64,000 nt of DNA from RYN-133 sp963785425 (GCA_963785425.1 CAWAVG010000002.1:868001-932000); one strand, 5' to 3'; counted from the first letter of the stretch, positions 46,190-58,501 are shown. Made by a program: numbers and translations. The notes: generated by a model from the sequence alone, not told the origin.

Positions 46190-47323
46190 TCACGACGCCA
46201 AGGCTGCCGCAAGGTCCGCCGTGGCCAGGATGCCGGCCGGTGCGCCGTCCGGATCCACCACGAGGTACTCGCTCGCGGGTGTCTTCTGCACGGCGTCGAG
46301 CAGCGCCTGGCCGCTCAGTCCGCGAGGCAGGATCAGTCCGTCTTCGAGCGGGCGTGCGACATCGCGCAGCGGCACCCACGGACGCCGCTCGGCTGTGATG
46401 CCGTTGACGCGCGCCTCGTCGACGATCGCGGCGGGACGGTCGTAGGCGTCGACGATCACGAGCCCGCGGGCCCGGCCCTGCCAGAGCCGGCGCAGCGCGG
46501 CGTCGATCGACAGATCCGGCGGTACCAGCAGCCCGGGCCGCAGCAGCGTCTCGAGGTCGAGAGCGGGCACCTTGGCCAGCACCTGCGCGTGTTTGAGCGA
46601 CTGCCCGGCGGCGGTCCAGAGGTAGAAGGCGAGCACCGCGCCGACAACGCCGTAGAACACGTCGCGGCCGTTGCGGTTGCCGATCACGCTGAGCGCGAAC
46701 ACCCCGACGGCCAGCACGCGGCCGGCCCACGCGCCGACGACCGTGCCGGTCAGGCGCGACTTCGAGATCGCCCAGATCACCGAGCGCAGCAACCGTCCGC
46801 CGTCGAGGGGCAGACCGGGGAGCAGGTTGAACACCGCGACGATGCCGTTCGCCCAGGCGAGCAGGAGCAGCAGCACCTGCAGCATCGAGGCGACCGGTGC
46901 GAGGGTGTAGCCGAAGGCGGCGATCGCTGTCAGCACGACCGAGACGAGTGGCCCGGCGGCGGCGATCAGGAACTCTTCCCGCGGACGGTCCGGCTCCGAC
47001 TCGATCTCGGAGACGCCGCCGAGCAGGAAGATCACCACACGTTTCACCGGGTGGTGCAGCAGCAGACTGACCCCGGTGTGGCCGAGCTCGTGGGCGAGCA
47101 CGCACAGCGCGAACAACACCGTGTAACCGAAGGCGAGCAGGTACGCCGAGCTCGCCGAGATCCCGTCGACGCTCTGCTCGATGAACGGCCCGTAGCTGAT
47201 GGTCAGGAGGGCGGAGATGATCAGCCACGATGGCGCGAAGTACAGCGGCACGCCGAAGAACCGACCGATGCGGAGCATCCGAACCTGCACGGCCCTTCGG
47301 CCGCGCTGAGGATCTCGGCTCAT
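46190..47323 (-). CDS. Site-2 protease-family zinc metalloprotease (M50) with CBS domains
   Basis: A 377-residue membrane protease. The zinc motif is VLAHELGHTGVS (HExxH) near residue 78, and the third ligand is in NLLPGLPLDGGRLL near residue 165. Four to six membrane helices form the core. The C-terminal about 130 residues are a pair of CBS-like modules (LETLLRPGLLVPPDLSIDAALRRLWQG, then ASEYLVVDPDGAPAGILATADL). Such S2P-CBS proteins of actinobacteria cut membrane-anchored regulators or remnants of signal peptides; the ligand of the CBS pair may be adenylate nucleotide. A TACAGT element 7 bases before ATG 47323 supports the start. It is divergent from lepB. Confidence 0.9.
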   Translation of the reverse strand: MSRDPQRGRRAVQVRMLRIGRFFGVPLYFAPSWLIISALLTISYGPFIEQSVDGISASSAYLLAFGYTVLFALCVLAHELGHTGVSLLLHHPVKRVVIFLLGGVSEIESEPDRPREEFLIAAAGPLVSVVLTAIAAFGYTLAPVASMLQVLLLLLAWANGIVAVFNLLPGLPLDGGRLLRSVIWAISKSRLTGTVVGAWAGRVLAVGVFALSVIGNRNGRDVFYGVVGAVLAFYLWTAAGQSLKHAQVLAKVPALDLETLLRPGLLVPPDLSIDAALRRLWQGRARGLVIVDAYDRPAAIVDEARVNGITAERRPWVPLRDVARPLEDGLILPRGLSGQALLDAVQKTPASEYLVVDPDGAPAGILATADLAAALAS

Positions 47324-47330
47324 GGTGGGG

Positions 47331-47336
47331 ACTGTA
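47331..47336 (-). promoter_or_regulatory. -10 element TACAGT for the site-2 protease
   Basis: TACAGT on the reverse strand ends 7 bases before ATG 47323, in leaderless position. Confidence 0.45.
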
Positions 47337-47361
47337 CGCAGCGCAGGCGACGGTTTCCGGT

Positions 47362-47367
47362 TACGGT
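47362..47367 (+). promoter_or_regulatory. -10 element TACGGT for lepB
   Basis: TACGGT ends 6 bases before GTG 47374, in leaderless position, and fixes the start well downstream of the first possible codon at 47230. Confidence 0.5.
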
Positions 47368-47373
47368 ACGGCG

Positions 47374-48624
47374 GTGGCTGATGACCCTACGGAGGCTGAC
47401 CCGGGCGACGGAAGCGGCGTGGGCGCACCGTCGACGGCCGAACTCGACCAGCAATTGGCCGACATCCATCGCCGCACCGAACAGCTGGCCGAGCGGGTCG
47501 CAAGCTTCCGGTCCGGGTCGGGAACTGCTACGGCACAAGCGGATGCGAATGCCGACACGAGTGACGCCGACACGAGTGAAGCCGACACGAGTGAAGCCGA
47601 CGCGAGTGACGCGGAATCGGCCGAGGAGGCCGAGAAGCGCCGGCACCGCCCGCGGCCGTCAGCAGCCGCGCCCCTGATCTACGACGACGAGCCGGCGCAG
47701 GACGAGCCCGCGCAGGACGAGCCGGCGCCGGACGAGCCGGCGCCGGACGAGCCCGCGCCGGACGAGCCCGCGAACGACGAGCCCACGCAGGACGCCGCTG
47801 CCGAGGCTGACATCAAGCACGAGGCGAAGCCCGGATCGAAGCCGTCCGCCGAGACGGACACCAAGTCCGACATCAAGTCCGACATCAAGTCCGACATCAA
47901 GTCCGACACCAAGTCCGACACCAAGTCCGACATCAAGTCCGACACCAAGTCCGACATCAAGTCCGACACCAAGTCCGACATCAAAGCCGACACCAAGGCC
48001 GCACAGCGGAGCGAGGGGAAGCCGGCGAAACAGGAGGGCGACACCGAGAAGCGCACTTCCCGCGGCCTCCCCAGGTGGGTGCGACGGCTGCGCACGCTCG
48101 TGGTCGTCGTCGTGATCGCTCTGGCCGCGGCGTGGGCGCTGCGCACGTTCGTCGTGGCGCCGTACTACGTGCCGTCCGGCTCGATGGAGCCGACGTTGCA
48201 CGGCTGCCGCAACTGCAACGACGACCACGTGCTCGTCGAGAAGCTGTCCTACGACTTCCACGATCCGGAGCGCCAGGACATCGTCGTGTTCGACAACCCG
48301 GGCGGGTTGTGGAAGAGCGCTGACGATGCGGTGTTGATCAAACGGGTCATAGGGGTCCCCGGCGACAAGCTGCAGTTCCGCGACCGCAAGGTGTTCGTCA
48401 ACGGCCAGCGGCTCGACGAGTCCTCCTACGTGAACAAGGCGTGCCACGGCACGAGCCCCGGCCGACACAGCAGCTACAAGGTGGGCAAGGGCGAACTGTT
48501 CGTGATGGGTGACAACCGCTGCGACTCCGAGGACAGCCGTGTGTTCGGCACGATCCCGATCGACAAGGTGATCGGCAAGGCGTTCCTCATCTTCTGGCCG
48601 GTCGGCCGCTTCGGCACGCCCTGA
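47374..48624 (+). CDS. lepB: Type I signal peptidase with long repetitive cytoplasmic N-terminus
   Basis: About 416 residues, much longer than usual for actinobacterial LepB (about 220-300). The first about 225 residues are low-complexity: acidic DTSEAD repeats, (DEPAP/Q)n repeats at about residues 107-140, and a KSD(I/T) repeat tract of about eleven tetrapeptides at about 163-210. One membrane helix follows (LRTLVVVVVIALAAAWALRTFV). The catalytic Ser is in VPSGSMEPT near residue 270 and the Lys in VLIKRVIGVPGD near 322; GDNRCDSEDSR is box E. It cleaves signal peptides on the outer membrane face. A Cys pair (GCRNCNDD) lies in the catalytic domain. Confidence 0.9.
   Translation: MADDPTEADPGDGSGVGAPSTAELDQQLADIHRRTEQLAERVASFRSGSGTATAQADANADTSDADTSEADTSEADASDAESAEEAEKRRHRPRPSAAAPLIYDDEPAQDEPAQDEPAPDEPAPDEPAPDEPANDEPTQDAAAEADIKHEAKPGSKPSAETDTKSDIKSDIKSDIKSDTKSDTKSDIKSDTKSDIKSDTKSDIKADTKAAQRSEGKPAKQEGDTEKRTSRGLPRWVRRLRTLVVVVVIALAAAWALRTFVVAPYYVPSGSMEPTLHGCRNCNDDHVLVEKLSYDFHDPERQDIVVFDNPGGLWKSADDAVLIKRVIGVPGDKLQFRDRKVFVNGQRLDESSYVNKACHGTSPGRHSSYKVGKGELFVMGDNRCDSEDSRVFGTIPIDKVIGKAFLIFWPVGRFGTP
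47692..47772. repeat. 15-bp repeats encoding (DEPAP/Q)n in lepB
   Basis: Five to six copies of a GACGAGCC(G/C)GCGC(C/A)G-type unit encode the pentapeptide DEPAP or DEPAQ in the cytoplasmic part of LepB. Identity between units is high, which points to recent expansion. Confidence 0.8.
47859..47994. repeat. 12-bp repeats encoding (D-I/T-K-S)n in lepB
   Basis: About eleven units of GACATCAAGTCC or GACACCAAGTCC. The only variable base pair distinguishes Ile from Thr codons. Unit length is a multiple of 3, so copy changes would keep the frame. Confidence 0.85.
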
Positions 48625-48661
48625 CCGGGTGTTGGTGCCAGGAAGTGTCGGAGCCCGAGCC

Positions 48662-48667
48662 TAGGGT
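48662..48667 (+). promoter_or_regulatory. -10 element TAGGGT for the RecB-like nuclease
   Basis: TAGGGT ends 7 bases before GTG 48675, in leaderless position. Confidence 0.5.
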
Positions 48668-48674
48668 CGAGGAC

Positions 48675-49613
48675 GTGATGAACTCTGCCGTCGACATGCA
48701 GTCCCCGGTCGACGTGCCTGCGGCCACCCCCGCATCCGAGTTCGCCGACGCGCCGCTGCCGCCGGCGGTCATCGGTTCGCTGTCGCCCTCGCGGGCGGCC
48801 GACTTCAAGTCGTGCCCGCTGCTGTACCGCTTCCGCACCATCGATCGCTTGCCCGAAACCCCCTCGCGCGCAGCGGTCCGCGGCACCGTCGTGCACGCGG
48901 TGCTGGAGCAGTTGTTCGACCTCCCTGCCCCTGAGCGCACGCTCGGCGCGGCCCGGGAGCTGCTGCCCGAGATCTGGCAGCAGATGGCCGCCGACGATCC
49001 CGCGATCGCCGCGCTGTTCGGCGAAGCGGGCGATGGCACGACCGGCGACGACGGCACGGGCCTCGCCGAGTGGCTGGCGTCGGCGTCGGAGCTGTTGGGC
49101 AACTACTTCGCGCTCGAGGATCCGTCGCGTCTCGAACCGGTGGCGCGCGAGCAGCTGGTCGAGGTCGTCATCGACGGGCTGCGGTTGCGGGGCTACATCG
49201 ACCGCCTCGACGAGAACGAGCGCGGTGAGCTGCGCGTCGTCGACTACAAGACCGGCGCGACCCCGCGCGAGGCGTTCGAGGCCAAGGCACTGTTCCAGAT
49301 GAAGTTCTACGCCCTCGTGCTGTGGCGCACGCGCGGCGTCGTCCCGAAACAGCTGCGGCTGATGTACCTCGCCGACACCGACACACTGTCCTACGCGCCC
49401 GACGCCGAGGAGCTGACGCGGTTCGAGCGCACCGTGCAGGCCATCTGGGCCGCGATCGAGCGCGCGACGCAGGCCGCCGACTTCCGCCCGAGCCCCGGAC
49501 GGCTGTGCGAGTGGTGCGACCATCACGATCTGTGCCCGGCCTTCGGCGGCACTCCCCCGCCGTTACCCAGCGATTTTGCACACTGGATGCATGCCACAAC
49601 GAATGAGCCGTGA
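48675..49613 (+). CDS. RecB-family PD-(D/E)XK exonuclease with Cys cluster
   Basis: A 312-residue nuclease. LSPSRAADFKSCPLLYRFRTI is the usual RecB/Cas4-like opening with the first Cys near residue 46. RGTVVHAVLEQLF follows. The catalytic motif is VVDYKTGA (D-x-K) near residue 188, with QMKFYALVLWR. The last three Cys are in CEWCDHHDLCPAF near residue 277. The 1+3 Cys arrangement matches the iron-sulphur cluster of Cas4 and AddB nucleases. In mycobacteria the orthologue lies next to trmI and mpa and is unstudied. The start is GTG 48675, or the next codon ATG. Confidence 0.88.
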   Translation: MMNSAVDMQSPVDVPAATPASEFADAPLPPAVIGSLSPSRAADFKSCPLLYRFRTIDRLPETPSRAAVRGTVVHAVLEQLFDLPAPERTLGAARELLPEIWQQMAADDPAIAALFGEAGDGTTGDDGTGLAEWLASASELLGNYFALEDPSRLEPVAREQLVEVVIDGLRLRGYIDRLDENERGELRVVDYKTGATPREAFEAKALFQMKFYALVLWRTRGVVPKQLRLMYLADTDTLSYAPDAEELTRFERTVQAIWAAIERATQAADFRPSPGRLCEWCDHHDLCPAFGGTPPPLPSDFAHWMHATTNEP

Positions 49614-50022
49614 GCGCATCTACGAATTCCTGGCGGCAGGCACGCACACCGGCAAGCTCGCCACGGTCCGCGCGGACGGTCGCCCACACGTGGCGCCGAT
49701 CTGGTTCGTGATCGACGGCGAGGATCTGCTGTTCATGACCAACCACGCCACGGTCAAGGGCCGCACCCTGCGCCGTGATCCGCGCGCGGCGCTGAGCGTC
49801 GACCTCGAGGAACCGCCCTACGCCTTCGCGACCGTCGAAGGCACGGTGTGCATCGAGACCGATCCGGAGACGATGCTGCCGGCGTCGATCGCGATCGCGC
49901 GCCGGTACATGGGCGACGAGGTCGCCGAGGAGTACGGGCGCCGCAACGCGGTGGAGGGCGAGTACCTGCTGCGCCTGACCCCGATCCAGCTCGTCGGCAT
50001 GGACGACATGGCCGGGCACTGA
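49591..50022 (+). CDS. F420-dependent / PPOX-class oxidoreductase
   Basis: A protein of about 143 residues. The sequence MSRERIYEFLAAGTHTGKLATVRADGRPHVAPIWF, given here only as a landmark in two parts (the opening and the TVRADGRPHVAPIWF strand), is the standard opening of the F420-binding FDOR-B group, followed by HATVKGRTLRRDPRAALSVD and MGDEVAEEYGRR. These split-barrel proteins bind F420 or flavin. The start may be TTG 49576, ATG 49591 or ATG 49603; all overlap the end of the nuclease gene. The ATG at 49591 has CACACT 6 bases upstream. The substrate is unknown. Confidence 0.8.
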   Translation: MPQRMSRERIYEFLAAGTHTGKLATVRADGRPHVAPIWFVIDGEDLLFMTNHATVKGRTLRRDPRAALSVDLEEPPYAFATVEGTVCIETDPETMLPASIAIARRYMGDEVAEEYGRRNAVEGEYLLRLTPIQLVGMDDMAGH

Positions 50023-50041
50023 CGCCAGGCGGGCCGCCCGG

Positions 50042-51529
50042 CTAGTCGAGGTGGTGCAGGCGCGGCCACAGTTGGGGCCACGGTGCCTTCGGGCCGCGGC
50101 ATACGGCCACCGGCTCGTCCTGTTCCTCGTTGTCGATCCCCAGGCCACTGTCGAGATGGGCCGCAACCGCGCACGACGTGAACCAGCGGGCGTGGTCGTC
50201 GTACTGCCCGCCCACGAACACGACGGTGGTCGTCGCGTCCGGCGGCCGGCCCTCGTCGGTGAGCTGGTTGTGCCCGCTGTAGACCCGCGGGAGCCCGTCG
50301 CCGGGCCCGTAGCGGTCGACGGCGCCGGCCTCGCCGTAGTTGCTCGCATAGACCACGGTGTGCGCGCGCTCCCCGGCAGGTAGCGCGCGATACACGGCGG
50401 CGATCTGGGCCACGTAGCGCGACCACCCGACACTGTCCTGCGCCACCTGACTGATCGACGCGATCGGGGTGTCCGACAGCGAACCGAGCGGGACGATCGG
50501 CAACGCGAGCAGCGAACTCACCGTCGCGTTGACCACCACGGCGGCGACGAGCACCCGCCGCCACACGATTCGTGTCGACACCCATCGCCAGGTCGGCGGG
50601 CAGCCTGCCGCGAACAACACGGCGAGCAGGCCGAACGGGTAGTAGAACTGCGACCCCATGACGAACACGAGAACGAGCAGCACCGGGAACGCGACTGCGA
50701 CGAAGCGCGTGGCCCGGTCGCGCCACAAGGCGACCAGTCCGGCGATCCACACCGGCACGAGCGGCGGCCCGAGCATGATGATCAGGAACGGCCACATCAC
50801 GATGTGCACGGAGCTGCTGTTGTGGTCGGACAGCGCCCGACCCATCGCGAGCTCGGGAAAGCTGTTGCTGACCTGGTAGATCAGGTTGGGCAGGCCGATC
50901 ACGAGCCCGAGCGCGCCGCCCGCGAGCACCCAGCGGGACAGGAACGGCCGTCGCGGCCCCACGGCCGCGACACCGACGGCGAGCGCGACAAGCAGCACCG
51001 CGACCAGCAGCTTGTTGTAGAGGCTGATCCCAGCGACCGCGCCGGCCGCCAACCACCATCTCGGTTCGTGGCGTTTGACGGCGCGGACGATGAAGAGCAC
51101 GACGGCCGGCCACACCGCCATGTCGACAGTCGCGGTGAGCAGCACGTGCCCGAGGATCATCGGATACGCGGCGAAGGCGAAGCCCCAGGCGGCGAGCGCC
51201 TGCGCACCACGGCCCCCGCCTAATTCGCGTGTGAGCAGGGCGACCACCACGACAGCGGTCACCGTCGCGAGCGTCGCAGCGATCCGGACGGTCCAGGTCT
51301 GATCGCCGAGCAGGTTGCGCAGGCCGCGGGCGAGCAGCGGGGTGAGCGGTCCCTGGTCGATGTAGCCCCAGGCCGGCGGGAGCATCCGGAAGTACAGTTC
51401 GTCGCGCTCGTAGCCGTAGCCGGCGCTGAACGCCGAGAGTGCGACGCCGATCGCCAGCGCGGCGCCGAACACCGGTCCGCGGGCGAGTGCGGGCACGCCC
51501 GCGGCGCGGCCCCGTGCAGGTCGGCTCAT
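50042..51529 (-). CDS. Glycosyltransferase family 39-like membrane protein
   Basis: A 495-residue polytopic protein with about ten to twelve helices. The first periplasmic loop reads SAFSAGYGYERDELYFRMLPPAWGYIDQGPLTPLLARG; only its elements ERDELYF (DxD/E-type catalytic acid pair) and GYIDQGPLTP matter, and they are typical of GT39/ArnT-like transferases acting on polyprenyl-phosphate sugars. The C-terminal soluble domain of about 120 residues (TVVYASNYGEAGAVDRYG and the Cys pair) is extracytoplasmic. The ATG at 51529 overlaps the stop of the upstream phosphodiesterase gene (ATGA). It is the last gene of a three-gene operon. Confidence 0.82.
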   Translation of the reverse strand: MSRPARGRAAGVPALARGPVFGAALAIGVALSAFSAGYGYERDELYFRMLPPAWGYIDQGPLTPLLARGLRNLLGDQTWTVRIAATLATVTAVVVVALLTRELGGGRGAQALAAWGFAFAAYPMILGHVLLTATVDMAVWPAVVLFIVRAVKRHEPRWWLAAGAVAGISLYNKLLVAVLLVALAVGVAAVGPRRPFLSRWVLAGGALGLVIGLPNLIYQVSNSFPELAMGRALSDHNSSSVHIVMWPFLIIMLGPPLVPVWIAGLVALWRDRATRFVAVAFPVLLVLVFVMGSQFYYPFGLLAVLFAAGCPPTWRWVSTRIVWRRVLVAAVVVNATVSSLLALPIVPLGSLSDTPIASISQVAQDSVGWSRYVAQIAAVYRALPAGERAHTVVYASNYGEAGAVDRYGPGDGLPRVYSGHNQLTDEGRPPDATTTVVFVGGQYDDHARWFTSCAVAAHLDSGLGIDNEEQDEPVAVCRGPKAPWPQLWPRLHHLD

Positions 51530-52635
51530 GACCCGCCCAGGAAGCACAGCAGCGGGATCGCGGTTTCCGCGGACGTGGTCGACCCGTGGAAGCCCACCAG
51601 CTTCGCGACGTCGTCGGGTTCGTGTCCAGTGGCGAGCACGACTGTGTCGCCATGGCACACGACGACGACGTCGCCGATACGCGGCAGGTGTTCCGGCCGC
51701 ACCGGACCGAACAACCCCGCCGCCACCGCCTGCTCGCGGGTGTGGACTGTTGCCCGGTCGCCGAGCACTGCCGTCCAAGCGGCCTGCACGTCGGCGGTCG
51801 CGCCGGGAACGGTGTGCAGGTGGCGCAGCCGGGGCTCGCCGGCCACCACCCGCAGGCCGGCCGCGAGGCGCTCGTCGGTGGCGATGTCCAGGCGCGAGTT
51901 CGACGCGACGTCGAGCCCGCCGTGGTCGGCGGTGACCAGCAACGCGGCGTCGTCCGGCAACCCCTCGACGAGCCGCTCGATCTGCTGTCCGGTCCACGCC
52001 GCGGCCTCGGCCCACTGCGTCGATGCGATGCCGTGGACGTGGGCAGCGGTGTCGACCCGCGCGGTGTAGCCGAAGACGAACCCGGGCCCGGAGCGCAGGC
52101 TCGCGAGCATCCCGTCGACGAGTTCGCTGTCGTCGCCGATGCCTACGAACGCGGCGCCGCGGTAGGCCGACTCGGTGAGGCCGCTGCCGCGAAACGCCTC
52201 CGGCAGCACCACCGATGCGGCGACGCCCTGCGCACGCTCGTACACCGTAGGGACGGGTTGCCACGTGCGCGGATCGGGATCGTCACGCCACAGGATGTGC
52301 ACCAGCACGCGCTCGCTGCCCGGGACGTTGACGGTGAAGCCGAGGATGCCGTGCTCACCCGGCGGTACGCCCGTCGCGAGGGAGACCAGGCTCGTCGGGG
52401 TCGTGGACGGCAGCGTGCACGCCAGTTCGAGAGCGGTGCCCGCGCGGCCGGCGAGCACGTCGGCGAGCAACGGCGCCGTCTCGGCCGCGCGGGGCAGCAG
52501 CTCGTGGCCGAGTCCGTCGACGAGCAGCAGCGCCACGCGCCGCACCGGTCCGACGTGCCGTGCGAGGTCGAGCGAGTCGTTGCACTCAGCCGCCCCCAAC
52601 AGAGCGAACGCACTCGGCACGATCTCGGTGATCAC
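51526..52635 (-). CDS. Alkaline-phosphatase-superfamily nucleotide pyrophosphatase/phosphodiesterase
   Basis: A 369-residue enzyme of the NPP type. VALLLVDGLGHELLP holds the first metal Asp. The nucleophile Thr lies in TLPSTTPTSLVSLATG, and LLVTADHGGLD supplies the further Asp/His metal ligands. The absence of a signal peptide places it in the cytoplasm, unlike most secreted relatives. Actinobacterial members are annotated as alkaline phosphatase family or nucleotide pyrophosphatase, with the substrate unknown. The GTG at 52635 overlaps the HAD gene's TGA (GTGA), and its own end overlaps the membrane glycosyltransferase, indicating an operon of phosphatase, phosphodiesterase and glycosyltransferase. 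Confidence 0.85.
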   Translation of the reverse strand: MITEIVPSAFALLGAAECNDSLDLARHVGPVRRVALLLVDGLGHELLPRAAETAPLLADVLAGRAGTALELACTLPSTTPTSLVSLATGVPPGEHGILGFTVNVPGSERVLVHILWRDDPDPRTWQPVPTVYERAQGVAASVVLPEAFRGSGLTESAYRGAAFVGIGDDSELVDGMLASLRSGPGFVFGYTARVDTAAHVHGIASTQWAEAAAWTGQQIERLVEGLPDDAALLVTADHGGLDVASNSRLDIATDERLAAGLRVVAGEPRLRHLHTVPGATADVQAAWTAVLGDRATVHTREQAVAAGLFGPVRPEHLPRIGDVVVVCHGDTVVLATGHEPDDVAKLVGFHGSTTSAETAIPLLCFLGGS

Positions 52636-53300
52636 CGGCGGCGGGCCAGCTCGGTCAGCGTGGCCACGTCGAGATCCTGCAACGAGTCGACGAACACGCG
52701 TCCGGGCGCTGCGTCGACACGCACGTGGTTCGGCACCGCCACGACCAGACAACCGGCCGCCTCCGCGGACGCGATGCCGGTCGGCGAGTCCTCGATCGCG
52801 ATGCTGCCCGCCGCGCTGACGCCCAGGCGCGCCAGCGCCGTGAGGTACGGCTCGGGATGCGGTTTGCCGTCGCTGACCTGGTCGCCGGTGACAACCGCAC
52901 CGAACGTGCCGGCGGGCAGCTGGTCGGTCATGGTCGCGGTCAGTTCGGAGTAGGACATCGTGACGAGCGCGCAAGGCACTTCATGGGCGGCCAGATCGGT
53001 CAGCAGCTCGCGTGCGCCCGGGCGCCATGGGATCTCACGTCTGGTCGCGGCGATCACCTCGGCCATAACCCGGTCGACGATCTCGGTGGGTTCGAGGTCG
53101 ACCCCGCCGTTCTCGCGGATGTAGGTCGCCGAGTCGAGCAGCGCGTTGCCGATGATCGCGTGCGCGTGCTCGTCGCTCCAGGTCCCCCCGTGCGCCTCGA
53201 CGATGGCGTACTCGGCGGCCATCCAGTACGGCTCGGTGTCCACGAGCGTGCCGTCCATGTCGATGAGCACGGCTTCGAGCGGCGACTGGTGATCCACCAC
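52632..53300 (-). CDS. HAD-family phosphatase (beta-phosphoglucomutase-like subgroup)
   Basis: A 222-residue HAD hydrolase with a helical cap (subfamily IA). Motif I is VLIDMDGTLVDTE near residues 11-23. The cap has YWMAAEYAIVEAHGG. Motif II is ALVTMSYSE, motif III GDQVSDGKPHPEPYL (Lys), and motif IV AIEDSPTGIASAEAAGC. The pattern is that of beta-phosphoglucomutase and sugar-phosphatase-like enzymes. In mycobacteria a related gene lies near metH. It is the first gene of the operon with the phosphodiesterase and glycosyltransferase, so a role in sugar-phosphate supply to an envelope glycan is conceivable, but not shown. Confidence 0.87.
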   Translation of the reverse strand: MVDHQSPLEAVLIDMDGTLVDTEPYWMAAEYAIVEAHGGTWSDEHAHAIIGNALLDSATYIRENGGVDLEPTEIVDRVMAEVIAATRREIPWRPGARELLTDLAAHEVPCALVTMSYSELTATMTDQLPAGTFGAVVTGDQVSDGKPHPEPYLTALARLGVSAAGSIAIEDSPTGIASAEAAGCLVVAVPNHVRVDAAPGRVFVDSLQDLDVATLTELARRR

Positions 53301-53399
53301 GCAAGCGTGCCACGAGGTGCCGACGTCTCTACGGTGGACCGATGACGTCGGTCAGACGGGTGCAGGTGACGTTCGACTGCGCGTTGCACACTGACTGAC

Positions 53400-54302
53400 G
53401 TGCACCTACGCGACTACGACGACCACGACCGGGACGGCGTCGATGCACTCGTCGACGCCGACAGCGATCCGCTTTGGGTGGCGCAGGGACACACCCTGCA
53501 CGGGCCGGCTCTCGATGACGGGCCGCGCTGGCGGCGCACAGTGGTCGCCGAACTCGATGCCCGGGTCATCGGCGCGGCGACGGTGGGCACCAACCGGGTG
53601 CACAACGGCGCGTACAACCTGGCCGTCGAGGTCGCCGCGACGCACCGCCGCCACGGCGTGGCCGGCGCGTTGGTCGCGGCCGTGCGGGCACTACGGCGCG
53701 ATCCCTTGCCGCTGGCGGGCAAGCTCCGGCCGGACGACGCCGCATCGGTCGCGTTGTTGCGGCGTTTCGGCGGCCGGGTCGACCAGACGTGTCCCGGGCT
53801 TCGTCCCGACCCGTGCGCGGCCGGGGTCGCCGCCTGGTGCGAGGCGGTCGACGTCGCGCCGGGTGTCGTGGTGCGTCCGCTCCCGGACGTTGCCCCCGCC
53901 GAGCGAGAACGGCTGTGGATCGAGCAGTACCTGTGGGTGCACGAGCGGTGGGCGCCCGCAGACCGCGCCGGCCTCGCGTCGCTTGCCCCGCAATTGGTCG
54001 CAGGCGCCGATACGTCGGCGAGCTTCGTCGCGGTACGCGGCCGTGCCGTCGAGGCGATCGCGTGGGCCTTCGACGAAGGCGAAGGGGCGGTCGGCATCGT
54101 CGCCGAGACCGCGCGACGCGACACCGCCGACGGCGTCGCGGTCGTCGCCGCGGTGCTCGCAGCCTCCCTGCTTCGCCTGCGTGACCGCGGGTGCCACGAG
54201 GTCGAGATCGACGGGCACGACGCCGACCCGCACCTCTCCCCCGTGCTGGCGACGCTGCCGCCGTGCGCGAGCGCGCCGCTGTGGTTGGTCACGATCGACT
54301 GA
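53400..54302 (+). CDS. Tandem GNAT-fold acetyltransferase
   Basis: A 300-residue protein with two GNAT-like halves. The first half contains LAVEVAATHRRHGVAGALVAAVRAL, a typical acetyl-CoA loop (R-R-x-G-x-A) at about residues 75-95. The second half (from about 150) contains VGIVAETARRDTADGVAVVAAVLAASLL, a degenerate loop. Only the first site looks able to bind acetyl-CoA; the second may be structural. Two-GNAT proteins of this size occur across actinobacteria, including MshD, but the sequence around the active site does not allow me to call it MshD. The GTG at 53400 follows CACACT by 7 bases. Confidence 0.75.
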   Translation: MHLRDYDDHDRDGVDALVDADSDPLWVAQGHTLHGPALDDGPRWRRTVVAELDARVIGAATVGTNRVHNGAYNLAVEVAATHRRHGVAGALVAAVRALRRDPLPLAGKLRPDDAASVALLRRFGGRVDQTCPGLRPDPCAAGVAAWCEAVDVAPGVVVRPLPDVAPAERERLWIEQYLWVHERWAPADRAGLASLAPQLVAGADTSASFVAVRGRAVEAIAWAFDEGEGAVGIVAETARRDTADGVAVVAAVLAASLLRLRDRGCHEVEIDGHDADPHLSPVLATLPPCASAPLWLVTID

Positions 54303-54389
54303 TCAGCGCGGACAGGTCCGATTCAGAACGGTCGCAATTGGGCACAGTCACTACGAATGCCACGAGCTGGTCGTGGCACCTGACGAGCA

Positions 54390-54557
54390 ATGGTGGTCGT
54401 CGTGATCGTTCTCGGACTCATCTTGATGGTGATCGGCTTCGTAGCCAAGATCACCATCCTCTGGACGCTGGGCATCATCGTCCTCGTCATCGGCCTGATC
54501 CTGTTCGTGCTGGGATCGATCGGCCGCGAGGTCGGTGGTCGCAAGTACTGGTATTGA
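54390..54557 (+). CDS. DUF6131 family small membrane protein
   Basis: A 55-residue protein from ATG 54390: two hydrophobic helices (MVVVVIVLGLILMVIGFVAK and IIVLVIGLILFVLGSIGR, separated by ITILWTLG) and a short basic tail ending VGGRKYWY. This matches DUF6131, a family of 50-55-residue actinobacterial membrane proteins of unknown function, in length, in helix order and in the G-R-x-V-G-G-R-x-x ending. It converges with metH, with only 7 bases between the stop codons. Its ribosome site is weak, so the level of translation is uncertain. Confidence 0.75.
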   Translation: MVVVVIVLGLILMVIGFVAKITILWTLGIIVLVIGLILFVLGSIGREVGGRKYWY

Positions 54558-54564
54558 CCTGCAG

Positions 54565-58377
<3,813 letters not shown>

Positions 58378-58488
58378 TGCAGGGACATCGGTTCGGCGCC
58401 CTCGAGCGCAGCCGTCGAACGCTGTTCCGAGCATACGGCGACGCGCCACGCGATACCCGACGAACGCCCTCTGCGAGGGGTGCGTCGT

Positions 58489-58494
58489 TAGGCT
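58489..58494 (+). promoter_or_regulatory. -10 element TAGGCT for the PAC2 gene
   Basis: TAGGCT ends 7 bases before ATG 58502, in leaderless position. Confidence 0.5.
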
Positions 58495-58501
58495 GGACGG
58501 C

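Noticed and set aside
47692..47994. Repeats in lepB as a possible mobile or CRISPR-like element
   Set aside because: They are in-frame peptide-coding repeats with no spacer or terminal inverted repeats.
58378..58501. Cobalamin or SAM riboswitch before metH
   Set aside because: Only 124 bases are available and the conserved words of these riboswitches are not seen.
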